From DASXHZ01 sp036488085 (GTDB lineage Bacteria > Acidobacteriota > Thermoanaerobaculia > Gp7-AA8): DNA of 36,986 nucleotides. A program made the position numbers and the translations under genes. The stretch lies in the NCBI GenBank assembly GCA_036488085.1, contig DASXHZ010000010.1, positions 1 to 36,986 of the forward strand, given 5' to 3'. The notes under the pieces were generated by a model. It had not been told where the DNA came from. It saw only the letters and a list, made by a program, of their open reading frames with translations, and did not search any database. This document shows positions 32,159 through 36,986 of the stretch, piece by piece. Position 1 is the first letter of the stretch. Each line of letters opens with the position of its first letter.

Positions 32159-32995
32159 ATGACTGTTCGCAAACTGCGAGAAAGCCGCCGTGAGGAGGCG
32201 CTCCGCCGCGGCATCAACCCGCGCGACGTCGATCTCCTCCTCGGCGATCTCCTCGGCCGCTCGCTGCCGTGGCTGATCTCGCACGGCGATGAACTGGCGG
32301 ACGCCGCGGCGCTCGACGCCATGCTCGTCCGCCGCTATGCGGGTGAGCCGATCCAATACATCCGCGGCCGCGCCGAGTTCTACGGACGCGAGTTCGTCGT
32401 CGACGATCGCGTGCTGATCCCCCGTCCCGAAACGGAGCTGCTGGTCGAAGCAACGCTCGACCGCGCGCCGCACGGCGCCCGCATCGTCGACGCCGGCACC
32501 GGCAGCGGCTGCATCGCGCTGACGCTCGCCCTCGAACGTCCCGACCTCCGCGTCCTCGGCGTCGACAAGTCGCTCGACGCGCTCGCCGTCGCGAAACGCA
32601 ATCGCGAACGGCTGAACGCGAACGCGCACCTCGCCGCGAGCGACCTGCTGGAAAGCGTGCGCCACGCCGACGTCATCGTCAGCAATCCGCCGTACATCGC
32701 CGCAGCGGACGTCGAGACGCTCGCGACCGAGGTCCGCGATTTCGAGCCGCGTATCGCCCTGACCCCCGGCTCCCTCGGTACGGAGGCGATCGAACGGATT
32801 CTGTGTGGGGGTCGGCTCTTAGCCGACCCAGGGCTGGCTAAGAGCCAGCCCCCACACGTCCTCATGGAGGTCGGGTTCGGGCAGGAAGCGACCGTCCGAC
32901 AGCTCGCCGCCCTGCACGGCTTCGCCATCGACGACTTCCTCAGCGACCTCGCGGGCATTCCGCGCGTCGTCGTATTATCGAGAGATGGCGAATGA
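32159..32995 (+). CDS. prmC: Peptide chain release factor N5-glutamine methyltransferase PrmC
   Basis: This 278-residue enzyme methylates the GGQ glutamine of release factors RF1/RF2 with S-adenosylmethionine. Visible motifs: GEPIQYIRGRAEFYGREF (62-79), IPRPETE (87-93), the SAM-binding DAGTGSGCIAL (111-121) and the catalytic NPPY (176-179). Residues about 215-233 (LCGGRLLADPGLAKSQPPHV region) are encoded by a two-hairpin repeat (32803-32857) in place of the normal segment before LMEVGFGQ; the frame stays open. No prfA gene is adjacent. The end overlaps the HIT gene by 11 bases. Confidence 0.94.
   Translation: MTVRKLRESRREEALRRGINPRDVDLLLGDLLGRSLPWLISHGDELADAAALDAMLVRRYAGEPIQYIRGRAEFYGREFVVDDRVLIPRPETELLVEATLDRAPHGARIVDAGTGSGCIALTLALERPDLRVLGVDKSLDALAVAKRNRERLNANAHLAASDLLESVRHADVIVSNPPYIAAADVETLATEVRDFEPRIALTPGSLGTEAIERILCGGRLLADPGLAKSQPPHVLMEVGFGQEATVRQLAALHGFAIDDFLSDLAGIPRVVVLSRDGE
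32803..32857. repeat. Two-hairpin GGCTCTTAGCC element inside prmC
   Basis: A 9-bp outer stem GTGTGGGGG/CCCCCACAC encloses GGTCGGCT-CTT-AGCCGACC and GGCTGGCT-AAG-AGCCAGCC. The design and the GTGTGGGG edge match 10049-10104 and 2966-2989. The element is read as protein within prmC. Confidence 0.92.
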
Positions 32996-33338
32996 CGACC
33001 GGTGCCTCTTCTGCCGCATCACCACCGGCCAGATTCCGGCGCGCAAGGCGTACGAAGACGATGACGTCTACGCCTTCCACGACATCAATCCGCAGGCGCC
33101 GACGCACATCCTCGTCATCCCGCGCAAACACATCCCAAGCCTCGACGACATTGACGCCGCCGACTCCGCGATCGTCGGGACGGTGGTCGCGCGCGCCGCA
33201 CAGCTCGCGCGCGACCTGCATCTGACGTCCGAGGGCTACCGCCTGGTCGCGAACACCGGCGCCGCCGCCGGCCAGACGGTGTTCCACATCCACTTCCACC
33301 TCCTCGGCGGCCGCAACTTCGGCTGGCCTCCGGGGTAG
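32985..33338 (+). CDS. HIT-family nucleotide hydrolase (HINT type)
   Basis: This 117-residue histidine-triad protein has H101-x-H103-x-H105 in HIHFHLLGGR, and the CLFC zinc motif (7-10) near the start. HINT proteins hydrolyse nucleoside phosphoramidates and adenylates. Length and motifs are normal. It overlaps prmC by 11 bases and is probably co-transcribed with it. Confidence 0.95.
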   Translation: MANDDRCLFCRITTGQIPARKAYEDDDVYAFHDINPQAPTHILVIPRKHIPSLDDIDAADSAIVGTVVARAAQLARDLHLTSEGYRLVANTGAAAGQTVFHIHFHLLGGRNFGWPPG

Positions 33339-33342
33339 TGCA

Positions 33343-35169
33343 CTACTTCGCGAACCGTACGAGCTGATTCGCCGGATCGAACGTCACGACATACGCGCTG
33401 AGGAAACGCGAGCCGATGTTGCCGACTGGGAAGATGTCGACGAAGTCGAGCTGCGGATTCGAGACCGCGATGTCGCCGATGTGCGCTTCGCCCTTCAGCG
33501 TCGCGGCGTAGACGTCGAAGTCGTTTGTCATCGTCCGGCCATGGCCGACGACCCGCGGTTCGCCGTCGAGCGGGAGCGACTTCGCGATCGAGAGCGGCAG
33601 CGACAGCATCGACGGGCTGCCGGCGTCGATGTCGACGCTGACCTTCTGACCGGCGACGTCGATGTCGATGTTGGGGATGCCGTGCTCCGCCTGGTACTTC
33701 AGCACATGCGAATCGCTCGGCATGAGCTTCCCGCCGTGGAGGCCGAACTTCTTCCCCGGATAGTCGAACGTGACGAGCAGCTCGTTGAACATCTTCAGTC
33801 CGACCACGCCGTCGGTGTCATCGAGCCGCGGTTCGCCTTCGACGCCGGCGAGGAAGTCGCCGAGGTGGACGTTGCCGGCGTCGAACGAGTCGACGTGCGT
33901 CTGCTGCGATGTGTGCGCGTTCTTGCCGCTCGGATCGCCCGTCGTGACTTCACCGGCGACGGCGAGACCCAGCTGCTTCGCGATTTCCGCTTTGATCATC
34001 ATCACGCCTGCGAACCCGGTGTCGACCGCGAACCGGAACGGCCCCTTGCCATTCACCTTCGCCTGTATGACGGGCACGTGGCGCGCGAACTCCAGCGGAA
34101 GCTCGGTCGGACCACTGATCATCACTTCGCCTGGAGGCTCGGGCGCGCGTCCGGCCGCGCGATGCATCTCCTTCAGGCCGAGAAGCGGGCGAAGGGCCTG
34201 ACCGATCTCCTGCGCGGACGGGGGGTCGAAGTTCGAGAGAACGACCAGCGTGTATGGCGGCTCGATCTCGACCACCGCGTTCACGCCGGGAGAGCCGCCC
34301 GCGATGCCGAGGTTGCGCTGCTTGGCGTCGAAATCGCCGAACACCCAATTCGTCCAGCGCATTGGCAGGAGCTTGTCGGCGAGGAGCGCGTTGGCGAAGC
34401 GGAGAAGGTCGGCCGCGGTGGAGTAGCCGCCGCCCGCCGAGCTCCCACGTGCAGGGAGCGTGTTCGTGTTCGCGTGCCGCTCGGGCAGCGGGCCGTCCGG
34501 GCCGCGCTTGGTCAAGCCGGTCGCGCGGTTCGGCACGTTCTCATCAATGGCCCAGGAGGCGGTGTCGTTCATGCCGAGCGGCTTCGTGATGTGGTCGCGG
34601 ACGTAGTCGTAGTAGCTCTGGCCGGAGACCTTCTCGACGATGAGGCCGAGGACGACGTAGCCGGCGTTCGAGTACTTCTGCTGCGTCCCTGGTTCGAACT
34701 GGAGCGGCTCGCTCGCGAAGAGCGGCTCGTAGTCGGCGAGCGTGCGGAGCTTCGCGTGCGAGGTCGAGAACTTCGGCCCGAAGATGTCGCCGAGGCCGGA
34801 GCGATGCTCGACCAGCTGCTCGATCGTGATCTTGTCGGCGGCCGGCGACGGGTAGTCGGGCAGGTACTTGCGAATCGTGTCGCTCAGCGAGAGCTTCCCC
34901 GCCGCGGCGAGCTGGCCGATCGCGACTTTGGTGAAGAACTTGTTGATCGACCCGAGGTTGAACTTTGTGTCGATGCGGTTCGGCGTCGTCTTCGCGGGAT
35001 CGGCGTAGCCCCACGCACGCGTGAACTGCGGCTCCCCGTTTTTCGCGAGCATCACGACGCCCGAGAATCGATCCTCGGCTGCCGCCTTGTCGACCGCAGC
35101 GACGATCGCATTCGTATCCTGCGCCGCAAGTGGCACCGCCAGCAGCAGTGCAAGAGCGAGTTTCTTCAT
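33343..35169 (-). CDS. Secreted fusion of a beta-lactamase-fold serine hydrolase and an aspartic protease
   Basis: The 608-residue protein has a signal peptide (1-17). The first domain (about 20-340) is a class C/DD-peptidase hydrolase with S74-I-N-K77 and Y166-S-N168; the third motif is replaced by GGSPG near 291. The second domain (about 345-605) has a pepsin/retropepsin-like pattern: D383-T-G (FAVDTGFAG) and D515-A-G (VDIDAGSPS), with LDDTDGVVGLKMF between. The two D-x-G motifs suggest a complete two-lobe aspartic protease-like unit. I chose the ATG at 35169, with AGGAGG upstream. The fold assignments are by motif; activity of the second domain is not certain because the second motif is DAG. 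Confidence 0.88.
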   Translation of the reverse strand: MKKLALALLLAVPLAAQDTNAIVAAVDKAAAEDRFSGVVMLAKNGEPQFTRAWGYADPAKTTPNRIDTKFNLGSINKFFTKVAIGQLAAAGKLSLSDTIRKYLPDYPSPAADKITIEQLVEHRSGLGDIFGPKFSTSHAKLRTLADYEPLFASEPLQFEPGTQQKYSNAGYVVLGLIVEKVSGQSYYDYVRDHITKPLGMNDTASWAIDENVPNRATGLTKRGPDGPLPERHANTNTLPARGSSAGGGYSTAADLLRFANALLADKLLPMRWTNWVFGDFDAKQRNLGIAGGSPGVNAVVEIEPPYTLVVLSNFDPPSAQEIGQALRPLLGLKEMHRAAGRAPEPPGEVMISGPTELPLEFARHVPVIQAKVNGKGPFRFAVDTGFAGVMMIKAEIAKQLGLAVAGEVTTGDPSGKNAHTSQQTHVDSFDAGNVHLGDFLAGVEGEPRLDDTDGVVGLKMFNELLVTFDYPGKKFGLHGGKLMPSDSHVLKYQAEHGIPNIDIDVAGQKVSVDIDAGSPSMLSLPLSIAKSLPLDGEPRVVGHGRTMTNDFDVYAATLKGEAHIGDIAVSNPQLDFVDIFPVGNIGSRFLSAYVVTFDPANQLVRFAK

Positions 35170-35201
35170 GTATGCCTCCTGTGGCGCAAGGTACGGAGAA
35201 G

Positions 35202-36248
35202 TTATGAAGGGATCGTGAACGCCACCGTCGTCCCTTCGCCCGGCACGCTCTCCGCCCACACCCGCCCGCCATGCGCGAGGACGAGCTGCTTGACGATCGA
35301 CAACCCCAGCCCCGCGCCGCCGGTCGCCCGCGAGCGTGAAGGGTCGACGCGGTAGAAGCGGTCGAAGATGTGCGGGAGGTGGTCGGGCGCGATGCCGATA
35401 CCGTTGTCACTCACCCGAATCGTGACACCTGTCTCCCAAGCGACGTGAACCTCGGTGGCATGTGCTGCAACCGCATTCGAGATGAGATTCGTGATGATCT
35501 GGACGAGTCGGCGCGGGTCCGCCAGCACGGACACCGACTCGTCGCCATGAATGGCGATCGGCCTCCGCCCGACGGCGCGCCTCACCACCTCTGCCACATT
35601 CACCCGCTGCTTGTCGATCTCCAGCTTTCCCGCGTCGGCCAAAGACAGATCCTGCAAATCATCCACGAGCGCGGAGAGGTGCATCACCTCGTCGTGCAGC
35701 GACGCGATCCGTTCGGATGACGCGGGCGTCAGGCCGTCCTGGATCGACTCGAGCTCGCAGCGGAGGTTCGTCAGCGGCGCGCGGAGCTCGTGCGCGACGT
35801 CGGTCACCATCCGCCGCCGGACGTCTTCATTCCGATCGATCGCGGCTGCCATGGCGTTGAAGCTTTCGGCGAGCTCCTCGAGCTGCGCGCCGCCCGACGG
35901 CTTGACGCGGACGGTGAGATCGCCCGCCTCCATCCGCCGCGACGCGGCCGTCAGCCGCTCGACGGGGACGCTGATCCAGCGCGCGACAACGAGCGCCATC
36001 AGCACGCCGAAGACTGCCGCGCCGGCGAAGGTCAGGAAGAACGCGCGGTCGAGCGAGCGCGTACGCGGCGCTTCTTCATGCTCGCGAAGGATGATGACCC
36101 GCGGCAGATGATTCGGCGCTGTCCCTGCGAAGCGGTGGACTTCGAGCTTTTGCATCTCGAAATGCGCCACGCGCGTCGAGATGATCGCCACCGCGCCGAG
36201 CGTCACCGCCAGCAGCGCCACTACCATGCCGATCAGGCGCGCCCGCAT
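35202..36248 (-). CDS. HAMP sensor histidine kinase
   Basis: This 348-residue inner-membrane sensor has a first helix (about 5-24), a short extracytoplasmic loop (about 25-68), a second helix (about 70-89), HAMP (about 90-142), HisKA with H153 (DVAHELRAPLTNL) and HATPase motifs (NLISNAVAAH, DNGIGIAP, GGAGLGLSIV). It should phosphorylate the response regulator encoded just upstream, whose stop overlaps the ATG at 36248 by one base (TAATG). The signal is unknown; the loop is too short for a large sensor. Confidence 0.94.
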   Translation of the reverse strand: MRARLIGMVVALLAVTLGAVAIISTRVAHFEMQKLEVHRFAGTAPNHLPRVIILREHEEAPRTRSLDRAFFLTFAGAAVFGVLMALVVARWISVPVERLTAASRRMEAGDLTVRVKPSGGAQLEELAESFNAMAAAIDRNEDVRRRMVTDVAHELRAPLTNLRCELESIQDGLTPASSERIASLHDEVMHLSALVDDLQDLSLADAGKLEIDKQRVNVAEVVRRAVGRRPIAIHGDESVSVLADPRRLVQIITNLISNAVAAHATEVHVAWETGVTIRVSDNGIGIAPDHLPHIFDRFYRVDPSRSRATGGAGLGLSIVKQLVLAHGGRVWAESVPGEGTTVAFTIPS

Positions 36249-36907
36249 TACGCCACCAGCTTGTAGCCGATTCCGAAGACGGTCGCGATCAGCTCCGCGC
36301 CGACCTTGCGCCGCAAGTTCTTGATGTGCGCATCGATCGTCCGGTCGAGACCGTCGAAGTCGTCGCCGAGCGCCAGCCGCGCCAGCTCGTCTCGGCGGTA
36401 GACGCGCCCCGGATTCCGTGCGAGCGCCGTCAGCAGCCGCAGCTCGGTCGCCGTGACGGTCACCGGAGCGTCGCCCACCTTCACCTCGCACCGCTCCGGA
36501 TCGATCGTCAACGCTCCCGCCACGATCTGCGGCGTCTGCTCCCGCTTTGCCGCGCGCCGCAACACCGCCTCCACCCGCGCCACCAACTCCCTCGGCGAGA
36601 ACGGCTTCGTCAAATAGTCATCCGCCCCCAGCTCCAGCCCCGCCAGCTTGTCCCGCTCCGTCGACTTCGCGGTGAGCATGATGATCGGCACCGACGATGT
36701 CTCCCGAAGCGCGCGGCACACGGCCAACCCGTCGATCGCCGGCAACATCAAATCGAGCACGACCAGATCCGGCGCAAACGTCCGCGCCAGCTCCAATGCC
36801 TTCGCCCCATCCAACGCCGTCGCCGTCGCATACCCCGCATGCGCGAGATACCGATCGAGCGTCTCGCACACCTTCGGATCGTCGTCCACGATCAGAACGC
36901 GCCTCAT
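36248..36907 (-). CDS. OmpR/PhoB-family response regulator
   Basis: The 219-residue regulator has a receiver domain (1-115) with acidic pair D9-D10, phosphorylation site D52 (LDLMLPAIDG) and K in YLTKPFSP, and a winged-helix DNA-binding domain (about 125-218, ending NLRRKVGAELIATVFGIGYK). It forms a two-component pair with the histidine kinase directly downstream (one-base overlap). The operon start at 36907 lies 43 bases from the GGCCAGTGG repeat at the window end. Confidence 0.96.
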   Translation of the reverse strand: MRRVLIVDDDPKVCETLDRYLAHAGYATATALDGAKALELARTFAPDLVVLDLMLPAIDGLAVCRALRETSSVPIIMLTAKSTERDKLAGLELGADDYLTKPFSPRELVARVEAVLRRAAKREQTPQIVAGALTIDPERCEVKVGDAPVTVTATELRLLTALARNPGRVYRRDELARLALGDDFDGLDRTIDAHIKNLRRKVGAELIATVFGIGYKLVA

Positions 36908-36949
36908 GCGGACATGTTAGGTGGAGTTGTGAAGGACGTATGAAGTTGC

Positions 36950-36986
36950 CGGTGGCCAGTGGCCGGTGGCCAGGGGCCGGTTGCCA
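36950..36986. repeat. GGTGGCCAGTGGCCGG repeat at the window edge
   Basis: GGTGGCCAGTGGCCGGTGGC and the following CAGGGGCCGGTTGCC match the arms of the repeat at 12635-12690. It is cut by the window end, so its full size is not seen. Confidence 0.65.

Overview
This is a GC-rich bacterial chromosomal window with short intergenic gaps. The gene content suggests a soil-type Acidobacteriota or a similar Gram-negative lineage: a PEGA-tailed Ser/Thr kinase, a bifunctional homocysteine methyltransferase/MTHFR, DUF2911 and DUF4097 proteins, serine hydrolases, a beta-propeller hybrid kinase and several ECF-type sigma operons. The phylum is an inference; no rRNA or other decisive marker is present. I found no tRNA, rRNA, CRISPR array, transposase or phage gene.

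Layout. 1-5.8 kb: Ser/Thr kinase and TPR-protein operon, a histone H1-like basic protein on the minus strand, and a class A penicillin-binding protein ending in a terminator. 5.8-7.3 kb: a long non-coding stretch with two oppositely oriented blocks of 21-nt minisatellite repeats, a strong sigma70-like promoter, a highly structured candidate RNA, and a small unknown gene with its own terminator. 7.5-10.1 kb: an unusual regulatory module made of an HTH-sigma fusion, a zinc-finger/TPR putative anti-sigma factor, a small secreted protein, and an 18-codon micro-ORF that repeats that protein's C-terminal motif. 10.1-12.4 kb: serine hydrolase and a RelE/HigB-HigA-type toxin-antitoxin pair. 12.5-14.6 kb: a SAM-II-like riboswitch with a terminator ahead of the methionine/folate bifunctional enzyme. 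14.6-17.5 kb: ECF sigma factor operon ending in a secreted amidohydrolase. 17.4-22.6 kb: a membrane PP2C-type phosphatase divergent from a 1347-residue hybrid histidine kinase. 22.7-28.1 kb: secreted carbonic anhydrase, PEBP-like lipoprotein, DUF1579-like protein, MocR regulator, DUF2911 protein and a TPR protein. 28.2-33.3 kb: FAD oxidoreductase, DUF4097 protein, flavin reductase, ABC ATPase, PrmC and HIT protein. 33.3-36.9 kb: a beta-lactamase-fold/aspartic-protease fusion and a two-component system.

A recurring theme is small dispersed repeats in which two self-complementary hairpins are also complementary to each other. They sit in gaps but also inside genes: in frame within prmC, in the linker of the MocR regulator, and across the start and signal peptide of the PEBP-like lipoprotein. 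Three sigma/kinase/phosphatase systems and two riboregulators make the window rich in regulation. The most promising undescribed items are the sigma/anti-sigma/micropeptide module, the structured RNA at about 6.41-6.66 kb, and the gene-invading nested-hairpin repeats.
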